From: Strigamia acuminata
Taxonomy: Eukaryota > Arthropoda > Chilopoda > Geophilomorpha > Linotaeniidae
Assembly: GCA_949358305.1 (NCBI GenBank)
Contig: OX442315.1
Location: 6,163,875 to 6,227,874 of the forward strand
DNA length: 64,000 bases
Direction of reading: 5' to 3'
The notes under the pieces are model-generated. The model worked only from the letters and a program-made list of their open reading frames with translations, did no database searches and was not told the origin of the DNA. Positions within the stretch are counted from its first letter, which is position 1, and every line of letters starts with the position of its first letter. A program made the translations under genes and the position numbers. Shown piece by piece: positions 31,594-43,003 of the stretch.

Positions 31594-31771
31594 GTGAAAA
31601 TTTTTACTTTAATTTTTTATTTTTTTTTAGCAGTAAAGTTGATGTTTGTTATTTTATATATGTTAAAAAATTAAAATTAATTATATTAAATTTTTTTAAA
31701 AACAAGTATAAAATAATAAACATTAACTTTACTGCTAAAAATAAATAAAAAATTAAAGTAAAAATTTTCAC

Positions 31772-31842
31772 AGACAACAGGGATTTGAACCTGTGTGAAA
31801 AGATTACTGGTTCATTGCCTTAACCACTGAGCCACCACAACA
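31772..31842 (-). other. tRNA-like sequence in right arm of foldback
   Basis: Exact mirror position of 31523-31593, with the same A- and B-box motifs on the minus strand. Confidence 0.6.
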
Positions 31843-32788
31843 CACTATTGTTGCTTTAAGCAGGCAGTCATGTTGGTGAACAAAGTTGTGATGTCATATG
31901 TCATGTGATATCAAATTACCTGGGTTCCAGAGTAAGGTTTGAACAGGCTAATCACCAAGTGTAGTGCTACACTTGACCTTTTTACTCAAAAAAGTGAAAA
32001 AAGGTGTTTCAACACACAGTAAGGAATCCTGTGTGTTGTAACTGTTTGTAACAATGTGAGAGAGAGGTGCATTTTAATATGAGAAAAATAGATTGCTCAG
32101 GTCATGTGAATACTTTATTTAACAATTATTTTAACAATTGTGGATTACACACTCTTGCGGTCTCCTTGTCAGAAAATAATTCCGACCGGTTTCGATGTGC
32201 AAACTCCTTCAAAAGGGGTAGTTGGTTGAGGACGAACAAACACCCATCGACTGTGACACCATTTAATTCACCAATGCACAAATATTCCAGCCTGACGCAA
32301 CCGCTTAATGACCGAAGTCCACTGTCAGTGAGTTTTGAGCCACCCAAGCTGAGACTGGTCAACAGTGGACAATTCTCTGCAATTGCGGCAGCGAGTTCAT
32401 CCGTGCATTCGTCGCTGCGGTCAAGCTTTAACCGTTGAAGTTTGGGTAAACTTTGCATCAGTTTGACCTTGCACGATGAATCTATGAAACAATTTTCCAA
32501 GTTCAAATCCACGAGGTTTTGACAAATGTGTCCAATTTTTTCGAGTAGATAAGTCACGGCAAGATCCAACCTATCTAAATGGTGCAGTGATAATGCGCCG
32601 GAATGAATGAAAATGATTGAAGGCAAACGTCGATCGTTTTCTTCCAGTTGCAGACACAATCTTTCGAATACGGTATTACGAAATCTAGACGGTAAATTTG
32701 TCATTCGATCGTGTATCTCTTCAAATCGACTTGTGGCCACACGCAAACACAATTCTTTCAGACTCGATGCTGATTTCCTGCGTGGCAT

Positions 32789-33569
32789 TGTCGACTGAAT
32801 GGGTCAAAGTGAATTGTTACAAGTGTCGAACAACTTCTTTATATGGGCGAAACGTATGGCAAGTTAACCAATGACAGAGCGACTTGGACAAAACATATTG
32901 CGGACGTTTTACGACGTATCTTGTTGGCGTCAAGAACCTTATGTGGAATAGCATTATATTGTGGCACCTGGGACTAACAAAACTATTGAAATAGAGATTT
33001 ATTTAACAATTACATCTAAATATTCTCTAAAACAATTAAACACATTAAGACCATATGTTAGAAATTGAAGTTTCATTTAGCCTCGCACATTTTTCTAATT
33101 AAGTGCGCTTACACAGATCCAATACCTAGATTGAATTGCACATGTGTACAAGTTGGATTTTATGAAAATTTAAAGTCATTCAAAGTTTAAATTCGATTTG
33201 CCTGTTTTCTGAAAATCAAAAACATCCAGATTTTTTAAATCCATTTAAGATTGAATGCACCTGGATGCCTTTTGACTGGATATGGTCTTACCCATCGCAC
33301 TCACGTAAAAATGAGACAGAGACACCAGATTGTTGGATTTTGGTCTTTAATCGTTGTCTAGGGGTCGGAATCTCCTATCTCCTTTGTGTGGCAGTGCTAT
33401 TAGGCAGGCTACACCAGCAACCAGCCCATCATACACAGGACCTGTGTCCCATGGGTGATGTGGTCGGTTACCCTGGACGACCATTTTAACGTACTCACCT
33501 TGAACGATCCATGTGACCACTCATGGAAGCTGCAACAGGCACCAAGGAATGTTACTGAAACTCAATTTA
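32789..33569. other. 5' flank of disrupted LRR gene and dispersed repeat
   Basis: 32800-33250 repeats the upstream region of the LRR gene at 20.1-21.5 kb. 33290-33430 is the inverted relative of 23115-23275. The 74-codon ORF here belongs to that repeat and shows no domain. Confidence 0.5.
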
Positions 33570-33795
33570 TGGGCCAGGAAATTCAATTTTAGGCCAAGAA
33601 ATTCAATTTTAGGCCAAGAAATTCAATTTTAGGCCATGAAATTCAATTTCAGGCCATAAAATTTAATTTTGGCCAAGCAATTCAATTTAGGCCATAAAAT
33701 TCAATTTTAGGCCATAAAATTCAATTTTAGGCCAAGAAATTCAATTTTAGGCAAAAAAATTCAATTTTAAGCCAAACAATTCAATTTTAGGCTCG
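33570..33795. repeat. 20-21-bp minisatellite, about 11 units
   Basis: Degenerate units close to AGGCCAAGAAATTCAATTTT. No coding signal. Confidence 0.85.
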
Positions 33796-34238
33796 AGTTA
33801 GAGTACACCGTGGAACCTTTTACCGAAAGTACTTCATCATCCGCCAACGTATTTCGGATCGTTTTCCGCCCCCCTGTCAGTGCTAGTGTTTTAATTTATT
33901 TGAGCGTAAAGCCAAAAATTGACCAAAACTTGACTGATACTTAACCGAAAAAAAAAACTATTGCTTGTCGAGTTGTCACTTTCGTAAGCCGTTGCGCAGT
34001 GAACTGCGCAGTTAACCACAATGCAACGTAATAATGTTAATTTCTCTGACAAATACAACAATTTGACTGTGGAAGCAATTGGTATTGTTGGATCTCCGTT
34101 CATGAGATTTAAAAAAGAAAACAGAAATGGATTTTACAATTTTATTTTTATTTTTTGATAAAATAATCCATGGAAGTCTTTTTCTATAAATTTCACTAAA
34201 TATTATGATCCAAGCGATTAACCAACGTAATGAGAAAT
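33796..34238. other. intergenic; ends in block-1 LRR 3' flank
   Basis: 34185-34238 (TTTCACTAAATATTATG ... AATGAGAAAT) matches 19940-20012, the flank of the LRR gene at 20.1 kb. The rest is unrecognised. Confidence 0.4.
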
Positions 34239-35237
34239 TGTCATGAACCGGTTGTTTATGATGTTTAAACCGCGTTTGAAAGGCGCGCCGGTTACGATAC
34301 AAGGAGAGCCTGGTCCCGAATAAGGGCCCGGGCAACGATTAGCAGCCTGGAGGGTGGCGGCAAGCTAATCCCCTTACTCGATATATTCACAAATTTTAGC
34401 CGGGTTTGTTGGAACCGTAAAATAGAAGAAAATGAAGCTCACGAGTGGACTTAACAACACTAACGTGGCTTATACTAAGTTTGGTTGGGGCCCCTAATGG
34501 CGGAGCGACCAAACCGAGCAGACGCGCACTAATCGCGCACAAAGGACAAAATAACAACTCGTTAGCTACTCGAATCAAATCTCTAACCGTTTGGCGTGTA
34601 TCAGCGGCATAAAACTTAATGAAAACGAAAGGTCAACGAAAGAAAAGGAATTCAAAGGTGATACGCGGAATTAAGCACGCGATATGATAATGTGAACACT
34701 CAAACATGCATAGTTAAAGTACATGGAGTTCTACTATGAATTAACACAGGAAAAAGCTGCCAAATGCTACTGGCTAATTAAAGCTCTTACTATAGCTCAT
34801 GGGCTTACACCTTCTGAGTGAATCTAGCTTGAAAACGCTCTGAAGTAAACTTGGGCCAGATTCACTACAGAATTCAGGGTGAGCCAATGAGATGAGCCAA
34901 TCAAACGCGTACGTGGATAATCATCACGATGACTAAGCGCGTATGACTCAAACATTTAAATTAGAATGGCTAAACTAAAGAAAATCAGGAGGGGTAACAG
35001 TGAGAAATACTCAACTTAGACTAGTCTGATGTGGCAAAATTGAGCCACACCAGACCAAATCAAGGGATAAGGATGAATATTAAATGAAGACAAGGTAGGA
35101 AAACTCAAATATTAGGTTTAGGGATTTATTAGAAATCAACACAAATCAAACAATGATTAGGAACACTCGGAATAGATAACGCGCACAAACATAACAATTG
35201 GTGAGGAAAAACAGCGCGTAGATGCCGGGCGGTGACA
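34239..35237. mobile_element. probable solo LTR or other insert, about 1 kb
   Basis: Interrupts the conserved LRR 3' flank; ends TGTCATG ... GGTGACA (TG...CA form). No ORF of substance. The 4-6 bases either side do not form a clear duplication, so the borders may have been altered. Confidence 0.45.
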
Positions 35238-35250
35238 ATCTTATATGGGA

Positions 35251-36553
35251 TTAAAAATAATAAATTTCTTCTTTAACTTGCACGTCTCAGTTCTTACTAT
35301 TGACATAACTTTCAATTTCGTCGTAAGCTGAAGCGTCAATATTATAACAATTCCAGATGAATAACGTATTTATCGCATTTCGCATTTGCAATAATTTCAT
35401 GATCGAAGTGGAAATAAAGTGACAAAATGAGAATGCCAAAATGATCAGATTTTGTAGCTCATTCGATTCAGCAAGATCCGAAAGAAAATCGTCAGAAATG
35501 TTTGGTCCACAACCAAACAAGTGTAATTTTTCTAAACGTTTACATTGTACCAATAATGTTTTCATGTCTTCGGCAGTTGGAACATCGTTTAAACACAGTT
35601 TACGAAGATTTTTAAATGGAACTTCAACAGCATCAACACCTACATTGGAAACTGAACAAGACATCAACGATAGTGTCTCTAACATCGGCAAAGCGCGGTC
35701 AATATCTCGAATATTCACCGATATAGCTCGAAGAGTTAGCCTGGTCAATCGTTGAGGCAACGTCAATACATTAAAATGCAGCTGAGTGAAAAATGAATAC
35801 AAACCTAAGGTAGTTAAATTTGGAAAAATAGCGCTCAAGATGGGGCTGATTTCGCGATCTATCACGGTAATAGTTTTGATGGAATAAGTGCGCAATGGTT
35901 TGTTTTCATCCGACTGTCGTGCTAACTCAGAAAATAATGCCGGCCATTTTCGATGTTCAAACACCTTCAAAAGAGGCAGTTGGTTGAGAACGAACAAACA
36001 CCCATCCACTGTGACACTAAATCGTGACACTAAATCGTCACCAATGTACAAATATTCCAGCCTGACGCAACCGCCTAATGACCGAAGTCCACTGTCAGTG
36101 AGTTTTGAGCCATCCAAGCTGAGATAGGTCAACAGCGGACAATTCTCTCCGATCGCCGCAGCAAGTTCATCCGTGCATCCTTCGCTTTTTCCAATCGTTA
36201 ATCGTTGAAGTTTGGGTAAAGTTTGCATCAGTTTGACCGCGGATGATGTCGTGAAAAATTTTCCCAAGTTCAAATCCAAAAGGTTTCGACAAACGTGTCC
36301 AATTTTATCGAATAGAGAAGTCAAGGGAAGATCAAACATGTCTAGGTGGTGCAGTGACAATGCGCCGGAATGAATGAAAATGATTGAAGGCAAACGTCGA
36401 TCGGTTTGTTTCAGTTGCAGACACAATCTTTCGAATACGGTATTAAGAAATCTAGACGGTAAATTTGTCAATTGATCTTGTATCTCTTCAAATCGACTTG
36501 TGGCCACGTACAAACAATTCTTGCAGACTCGATGCTGATTTCCTGCGTGGCAT
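35251..36553 (-). pseudogene. F-box-like/LRR gene, block 1, frameshift and late stop
   Basis: Near full length. From ATG 36553 the family start MPRRKSASSLQEL is read, then a 2-base deletion near 36525 shifts the frame. A 408-codon ORF resumes at ATG 36513 (MYVATSRFEEIQDQLTNLPS) and covers the F-box-like segment and all LRRs. TGA at 35287-35289 replaces the Trp of NSKNWDVQV and removes the last 12 residues; the ancestral stop is at 35251. A protein starting at 36513 could still be made, so disablement is not certain. Head-to-head with the plus-strand copy at 37232. Confidence 0.78.
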
Positions 36554-37231
36554 TGTCGACTGGATGGGTGAGAGCGGATTGTAACAAGTGTCGGAACAAC
36601 TTCTTTATAAGAGCGAAACGAATGGCAAGTTAACCAATGACAGAGCGACTTGGATAAAACGTATTATTGACGTTTTGCGAAGAACCTTCTGTAAAATACA
36701 GCGTGATATTGTGGCACCTGGGACCAGTTTTGTGCTGGAAATAATTTATTATTACCGGTATTGATTCATAGAATTATTTATTGTAGTTAAAAGACGGTAA
36801 ATTTGCCAATTGACCTTGCGTCTCTTCAAATTGAGTAGTGGCCACGTATAATACGAGTTCCGTTTGTTTATTTATTTTAAGTTCCCAAAACATAAAAATT
36901 AAAAATTAAACAAAAATTACTTTTCCTATGATAGTTGTGAAAGGGTAAGACGTCACACATTCACAACTGAAATGGTAATAAAATCGGCGCCGCCATCGTG
37001 TACATTCAGCCACTCTTTTAGAGAATATTTAGATTTACTTGTTAAACAAATCCTTATTTTAATAGTTTTGTTACTGCCAGAATATATAATGCTATTTTGC
37101 AGAAGGTTCTTGACGCTAAACGTCCATGATACATTTTGTCCAAGCCGCTCTGCCATTGGTTAACTTGCCATACGTTTTGCCCATACAAAGAAGTTGTTCC
37201 GACACATGTTACAATACCCATCCAGTCGACA
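36554..37231. other. shared region between divergent LRR copies
   Basis: Both ends carry the block-1 5' flank in opposite orientation (about 36555-36720 and 37095-37231), so the segment can fold back. The middle is AT-rich with no gene. Confidence 0.5.
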
Positions 37232-39974
37232 ATGCCACTCAGGAAATCAACATCGAGTTTGAAAGAATTGTGTTTGCATGTGGCCACAAGTCGATTTGTA
37301 GAGATACAAGATCAATTGACAAATTTACCGTCTAGATTTCGTAATACCGTATTCGAAAGATTGTGTCTGCAACTGGAAGAACTAGAAGAACAAGAAGAAA
37401 CCGATCGACGTTTGCCTTCAATCATTTTCATTCATTCCGGCGCATTGTCACTGCACCATTTAGATAGGTTCGATCTTCCCGTGACTTCTCTACTCGACAA
37501 AATTGGACACATTTGTCAAAACCTTCTGGATTTGAACTTGGAAAATTGTTTCAAGACATCATCCATGGTCAAACTGATGCAAAGTTTACCCAAACTTCAA
37601 CGATTAACGGTTGGAAGTAAATGCACGGATGAACTTGCAGCCGCGATCGGAGAGAATTGTCCGCTGTTGACCTATCTCAGATTGGATGGCTCAAAACTCA
37701 CCGACATTGGACTTCGGTCGTTAAGCGGTTGCGCCAAGCTGGAATATTTGTTCATTGGTGAATTCAATCGTGTCACAGTCTGTGACGGTTATAAAACCGT
37801 ATTTTCCCAGATTTATCGCCAGACGGCGCTATTTGATTAAAAGCGCGCATTTTCGAATGAATTGCGACAATTATAATTAATTGTTATAATGATGTGAATA
37901 AATATAAGATATTTATTAAACATGATAAAGTATTATTTACTTAAACAATTGATTCTACCGAATCAATATTATATTTTATATTTACTTGTTGAAGGGGACC
38001 AATCGGACCCTTCTTGACCCAATTCCATATTAGGTCCGAACCCCAGTCTATATTAGGTCCGGACTAGTGATCCACGAATCCGTCGATTCAGGCACCTGAT
38101 TGGCTATCGCCAATCTGATTGTTCTCCAGAACTATATAAGCTCTGGTTTTCTACCACCCCCCTGGCTTGCTCTGAATAATGTTTGTATGTATTGTTGGTT
38201 ATCGTTTGATTTCTCTCTTTCTTATCGACACATCAGGCCCCCTCGACTCTCATCCTAATGGATATTGTTGTTGTAGCGTCATTTCGGGAAGACTAACTCA
38301 GGTAAACAAATGGTCCCGTAGCGATTAGCCAGCTGCTCTAAGGAGCAGTAGGATTTCGTACGGTGACATAGTATAATGTTTATATACAGTTGGCCTTGCC
38401 AGATGAAAGTGGGCCCCTCAACTAACTGGCCCATGGTCGCGGTAAGGATGGTTGTTATGGACAATCATGTGCCGCAATCTCTCAGGTCCCAGTCTTTCTA
38501 TGGCTGGCCCTTCCGTACGTTAAAGGTCGGTGAAGGGCTAATATAATGTAGTTGCTCCGGGTTGGTAGCCCGTGAACGGTATACAAAATACCGTGCTAAA
38601 CAAACTACTTGGATACTGGTAAATCCACTAAATGGTATATCCATTAATTAATTACCCGGCGCCTGATCACGAGATCTCGACGTCGTAAGGCATGCTGGCG
38701 GATGGAGGTGTCAAAACCTCCCGCGATGGTCCCCTCGACTATCGTGACTGTCCCCGCCCATAAAAATAATATCTAACTTTTATTTGTTGCATTTTTATAG
38801 TTCTAGTTATATTCGAAGTCTGAATCATTCGATTGAATGATCAGCAAATTTAGATCTCGGCGAATGCGAAGGATTCTTCGCATTCAAAGTCGTTCGTGCT
38901 GCGGAGCCGAATACGTCTCCGTAGCGTTATTTGTGACGATGCCGCAAAGTCAGCCGTACCCTTCGAGCATCGCCCGGATCCTCAACCAGTGTAGCCGCCC
39001 GTTTACACGTAACCAGAACCCCGAACCATTTGTATTCGTAGAAACAAGCAGGTAAAATCGTAAGTACGTATTATTTGGTCATTTATTCATTTAGCGCACA
39101 TTTCGTAGCTTATCTCGGTTAGGTTGTTGTTAGTCTTAATAACGTCTTGTTCCGACCGATTTATCTTGTTAAATGGCTAATAAATCAGCCAAAAGTAGAA
39201 TCGTCACAAGTCGATGGGTGTTTGTTCGTCCTCAACCAACTGCCACGTTTGGAGGTGTTTGCACATAGTAAGTGGTTTGAATTATATTCTGAGTTAGCAC
39301 AACAGTCAGATGAAAACAAACCGTTGCGCACTTATTCCCTCGAAACTATTGTCGCGCTAGATAGCGAAATCAGCCTCATCTTGAGTGTGATTTTTCCAAA
39401 TTTAACTACCTTAGGTTTGTATTCATTTACCACTCAGCTGAATTTTAATGTATTGACGTTGCTTCAACGATTGACCAGACTCATCATTGTTGAAGCTATA
39501 TCGGTCAATATTCGAGATATTGACCGCGCTTTGCCGATGTTAGAGACACTATCGTTGTTGTCTTGTTCATTTTTCAATGTAGGTTTTGGTGCTGTTGAAG
39601 TTCCATTTAAAAATCTTCGTCAACTGTGTTTAAACGATGTTCCAACTGCCGAAGACATGAAAACATTATTGGTACAATGTAAAGGTTTAGAAGAATTAGT
39701 CTTGTTTGATTGTGGACCAAACGTTTCTGACGATTTAATTTCGGATCTTGCTGAATCAACGGAGCTACATAACCTGAACACTTTAGCATTCTCATATTGC
39801 GACTTCATTACTTCCACTTCGATCATGAAATTATTGGAAATGCGAAATGCGATAAATGCGTTATTCTTCTGGGATTGTAATAATATTGACGCTTCAGCTT
39901 ACGATGAAATTGTAAGTTATGTCAATAGTAAGAACTGGGACGTGCAAGTTAAAAAGGAAAATTATTATATTTAA
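37232..39974 (+). pseudogene. F-box-like/LRR gene, block 1, plus strand, split by a 1.4-kb insert
   Basis: The only plus-strand LRR gene. 37232-37780 encodes the N-terminus (MPLRKSTSSLKELCLHVATS, LPSRFRNTVFERLC, CTDELAAAIGENCPLL ... LEYLFIG). 39209-39974 encodes the C-terminal half from VDGCLFVLNQLPRLEVFAHS to NWDVQVKKENYYI and the stop. The insert 37781-39208 separates them with a 4-bp duplication. Apart from it I see no frame lesion, so the gene was intact when hit. Reading into the insert adds about 20 foreign residues before a stop at 37840, leaving a truncated F-box plus LRR product. Confidence 0.88.
37781..39208 (+). mobile_element. solo LTR-like insertion, 1,428 bp
   Basis: Starts TGTGACG, ends CGTCACA, flanked by AGTC on both sides (37777-37780 and 39209-39212). 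The size, TG...CA ends, an internal TATA-like ACTATATAAG (38131-38140) and the lack of a coding sequence fit a solo LTR of a Ty3/Gypsy-type element. Its last 270 bp recur at 51140-51410. A short-TIR DNA element is the alternative. Confidence 0.7.
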
Positions 39975-40916
39975 TCCCATAAGTAATGTAAAATATAAAA
40001 TTAAACGACAATAAATAAAATCTCAATGTTTGTTCATTTATCTGCAATAATTCTACGAGCAACAATCAATAATAAAAAGATAAACAAGTTTTAGTTGAAA
40101 CGGGAAAATTTAAATTTAGTGAAATTTAAAGAAAAATAAATGTGAAAAATAGTTTTTAAGTCATTTTAAGTCATTTACAATAATTTCCTCAGCAAAATTA
40201 ATCCTTTGATTTACGAAAAATAAAAACAAAAAAAATATTGTTGGTGAAATCTTTTTGTTTGCTTTGAATAGAAATAGAAAAATAGAAATGGATTTTAGAA
40301 TTGTTTTTATTTTTGATTAAATAATCGATGGGAGTTGAAAACAGCATTTTGGAACTTTACAGATTTTATTTATTCATTTATTTATTATGTTGATTATTAT
40401 GAAATAAATTCACACATCCGGGTGTTACTTACTTAGTTTTTCCAAGTGGAGTGATTCTAGCGTGGTTTTCATTTGCCTGTGGTTGATTTCTTCAACGTTC
40501 CTTTCACGGATGCATTCGAGAATTATTTTCAAAGCTATGTTTTTTAATTCCGACATATTGAATGAAGGGATTTTTAAGCATTTTTAGTCTACTTAACTAA
40601 CTGAAATGCTAATCATGAATGTAGGCCTATCCGAGTGAAGTTTATTCGGCTTGGTTGCCTAAGCAACCACGATAACAATTAGTAGCCAATCGATTACAAT
40701 CGAAATGTATACTATACTAAAATGCTTTCAAACACAACAGCATTTACTCATCGGATTTTGGTTTTTAATTTTTAATTTCGTTTACCTGTAACTCGCTGGG
40801 AAGTCATGATTTAAAAACTATTTGTCACATTTATTTTTCTTTAAATTTCACTAAATATTATGTTCAGTGTATCGCAGTGAAGCGATTAACAGTGAGATTT
40901 TATATCTTACATTACG
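39975..40916. other. tail-to-tail LRR 3' flanks with an exon relic
   Basis: Contains the block-1 3' flank twice, in opposite orientations (about 39975-40200 and 40800-40916), as expected between convergent copies, plus the exon relic at 40433-40562. Confidence 0.5.
40433..40562 (-). pseudogene. relic exon of the small tail-anchored protein family
   Basis: Encodes MSELKNIALKIILECIRE ... LEKL ending at a GTAAGT donor, nearly identical to exon b (43448-43579) of the gene at 43.0-43.9 kb. The acceptor present there is altered here and no partner exons are seen apart from a trace near 40790. Confidence 0.6.
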
Positions 40917-42206
40917 TTAACAATACTCTTTTTCTTTAACTTGCACGTCCCAGTTCTTATTTTTGACATAACTTTTAATTTCATCGTAAGCTGAAGCGTC
41001 AATATTATCACAGTCCCAGATGAATAACGTATTTATCGCATTTCGCATTTGCAATAATTTCATGATCGAAGTGGAAGTAATAAAGTCACAATATGAGAAT
41101 GTCAAAATGTTCAGATTTTGTAGCTCAGTCGGTGCAGCAAGATCCAAAATTAAATCGTCAGAAAGGTTTGGTCCACAATCATACAAGTGTAATTTTTCTA
41201 AGCCTTTACATTGTACCAATAATGTTTTCATGTCTTCGGCAGTTGGAACTTCGTGTAACAACAGTTGACGAAGATTTTTAAATGGAACTTCAACAGCACC
41301 AACACCTACATTGAAAACTGAACAACACCACATCGATAGTTTCTCTAACATCGGAAAAGCGCGGTCAATATCTCGAATATTGACCGATATACCTTCAAGA
41401 ATGAGATTGGTCAATCGTTGAGGCATCGTCAATACATTAAAATGCAGCTGAGTAGATGAATAAAAAAATAAGGTAGTTAAATTTGGAAAAATCGCGCTCA
41501 TGATGGGGCTGATTTCGCTATCCATCACGGCAATAGTTTCGAGGGAATAAGTGCGCAATGGTTTGTTTCCATCCGACTGTCGTTCTAACTCAGAAAATAA
41601 TTCAAACCACTTACTATGTGCAAACACCTTCAAACGTGGCAGTTGGTTGAGAACGAACAAACACGCATCGACTGTGACATGAACTAATTCAGAAACGTAC
41701 AAATATTCCAGCTTAGCGCAACCGCTTAACGACCGAAGTCCAATGTCCGTGAGTTTTGAGCCATACAATCTCAGATATGTCAAAAGCGGACAATTCTCTC
41801 CGATCGCGGCAGCAAGTTTATCCGTGCCTCCTTTTCTTTTTCCAAACGTTAATCGTTGAAGTTTGGGTAAACTTTGCATCAGTTTGACCGCGGATGATGG
41901 CCTGAAACGTATTTCCAAGTTCAAATCCACAAGGTTTTCACAAATGTCTCCAATTTTGTCGAGTAGAGAAGTCACGGGAAGATCGAACCTGTCTAAATGG
42001 TGCAGTGATAATGCGCCGGGATGGATGAAAATGATTGAAGGCAAACGTCGATCGGTTTCTTCCAGTTGCAGACACAATTTTTCAAATACGGTATTACGAA
42101 ATCTAGACGGTAAATTTGTCATTCGATCTTGTATCTCTTCAAATCGACTTGTGGCCACACGCAAACACAATTCTTTCAGACTCGATGCTGATTGCCTGCG
42201 TGGCAT
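40917..42206 (-). CDS. F-box-like/LRR protein, block 1, intact
   Basis: 429 codons from the family start ATG 42206 (MPRRQSASSLKELCLRVATS). The ORF is open 50 codons further upstream, but that part matches the 5' flanks of the relatives and is unlikely to be coding. F-box-like TNLPSRFRNTVFEKLCLQLE, then LRRs to about residue 420 (KLTDIGLRSLSGCAKLEYLY, CKGLEKLHLYDCGPNLSDD), ending KNKNWDVQVKEKEYC. No introns and no lesion. Convergent with the split copy at 37.2-40.0 kb. The inferred role is the same as for the copy at 20.1 kb. Confidence 0.85.
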   Translation of the reverse strand: MPRRQSASSLKELCLRVATSRFEEIQDRMTNLPSRFRNTVFEKLCLQLEETDRRLPSIIFIHPGALSLHHLDRFDLPVTSLLDKIGDICENLVDLNLEIRFRPSSAVKLMQSLPKLQRLTFGKRKGGTDKLAAAIGENCPLLTYLRLYGSKLTDIGLRSLSGCAKLEYLYVSELVHVTVDACLFVLNQLPRLKVFAHSKWFELFSELERQSDGNKPLRTYSLETIAVMDSEISPIMSAIFPNLTTLFFYSSTQLHFNVLTMPQRLTNLILEGISVNIRDIDRAFPMLEKLSMWCCSVFNVGVGAVEVPFKNLRQLLLHEVPTAEDMKTLLVQCKGLEKLHLYDCGPNLSDDLILDLAAPTELQNLNILTFSYCDFITSTSIMKLLQMRNAINTLFIWDCDNIDASAYDEIKSYVKNKNWDVQVKEKEYC

Positions 42207-43003
42207 TGTCGACTGGATGGGTGAGAGCGGATTGTAACGAGGCGAAACGTATGGCAAGTTAACTAATGACAGAGTGACTTGGACAAAACGTATTATGGAC
42301 GTTTTGGCGTCAAGAACCTTCTGTAAAATACTGCGTGGTGCGTGGTTTTGTGACAATTGTGACTCGAGTTGATGGGTTTCGTTGTTTCATGAAGGATTCG
42401 AGCGAAAGGACTCTTCCGCGGTAATTACGGCGAGATAAAAACGAGATTCGTACAAGTAAATAAATAACATACTGGAAATAAATTTTATTTTGTAATTAAA
42501 ATCAAAGGTTTGATGTTTTGAATTATTTGTAAACTTATTCCAGCGACTTTGTTCGGTTCTGCATCGCCTTTATTTAGCTACAATAATTCTACAACAATCA
42601 ATAATAATAAAAACATAAACAAGTTTCAGTTTAACCCTCAGATTGACAATCTCCAAAGACGACGCTTTGGTGCCCACAATGCAACTCGAGTATAGTCCCT
42701 AGTGTGGCAAATAGGATCAACGGTGCTATTTTGAATTACCTCGCTAGGTGGCGCGCATGCCAATGCGAAAAGTGTGTATTTGTATGCACAAATGTGTGAG
42801 AGTGCCAAATCCGATGAATGAATTATGAATTATTATTATTATTATTATTATTATTATTTAAATGTATTTGTTTGCTTTGAATAGAAATAGAAAACTAGAA
42901 ATGGATTTTAGAATTTTGTTTTTATTTTTGATAAAACAGTCGATGAGAGTTGAAAATAGCATTTTGGAACTTGACAGATTTTATTGACGATTCGGCCTTG
43001 CAG
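42207..43003. other. intergenic, with (ATT)n microsatellite at 42829-42859
   Basis: No gene supported. 42207-42350 is the block-1 5' flank. About ten ATT units lie at 42829-42859. This region separates block 1 from block 2. Confidence 0.45.

Larger units (their letters stand above)
31197..32168. mobile_element. 972-bp foldback element carrying tRNA-like sequence in both arms
   Basis: Almost the whole element is one inverted repeat: CAAGGAGACCGCAAGAGTG at the left pairs with CACTCTTGCGGTCTCCTTG at the right, with equal arm lengths around an AT-rich centre near 31682. Target duplication TCA (31194-31196 and 32169-32171). Comparison with the uninterrupted relative at about 35920 (CTAACTCAGAAAATAAT) confirms the exact borders. 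No transposase. A 3-bp duplication fits PIF/Harbinger or CACTA-type elements, but the ends settle neither. Confidence 0.9.
25510..32788 (-). pseudogene. F-box-like/LRR gene (block 1) disrupted by two transposons
   Basis: One gene in three pieces. The N-terminal half runs from ATG 32788 to 32169 (MPRRKSASSLKELCL, LPSRFRNTVFERLC). A middle piece spans 31196-30991 (ENKPLRTYSIENI-like region, TLGFFSFTTHQPHFNVL). The C-terminal part runs 25993-25510 (VNIRDIDRAWPMLEKLSL ... QIESYVNSKNLDVQ). The foldback element 31197-32168 and the Copia element 25994-30990 separate them, each with a clean target duplication. Taken together the three pieces are about the length of the intact 442-codon copy at 20.1 kb. 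The insertions are the dominant lesions; small substitutions are few, so the loss may be recent. Confidence 0.85.

Noticed and set aside
31523-31842. Functional tRNA genes
   Set aside because: A and B boxes are present but the anticodon stem does not pair and the T arm is irregular; better read as tRNA-derived sequence in a foldback element.
40917-42356. Longer 479-codon version of the 40.9-kb LRR protein
   Set aside because: The first 50 codons correspond to non-coding 5' flank in the paralogues; the conserved MPRR start is at 42206.
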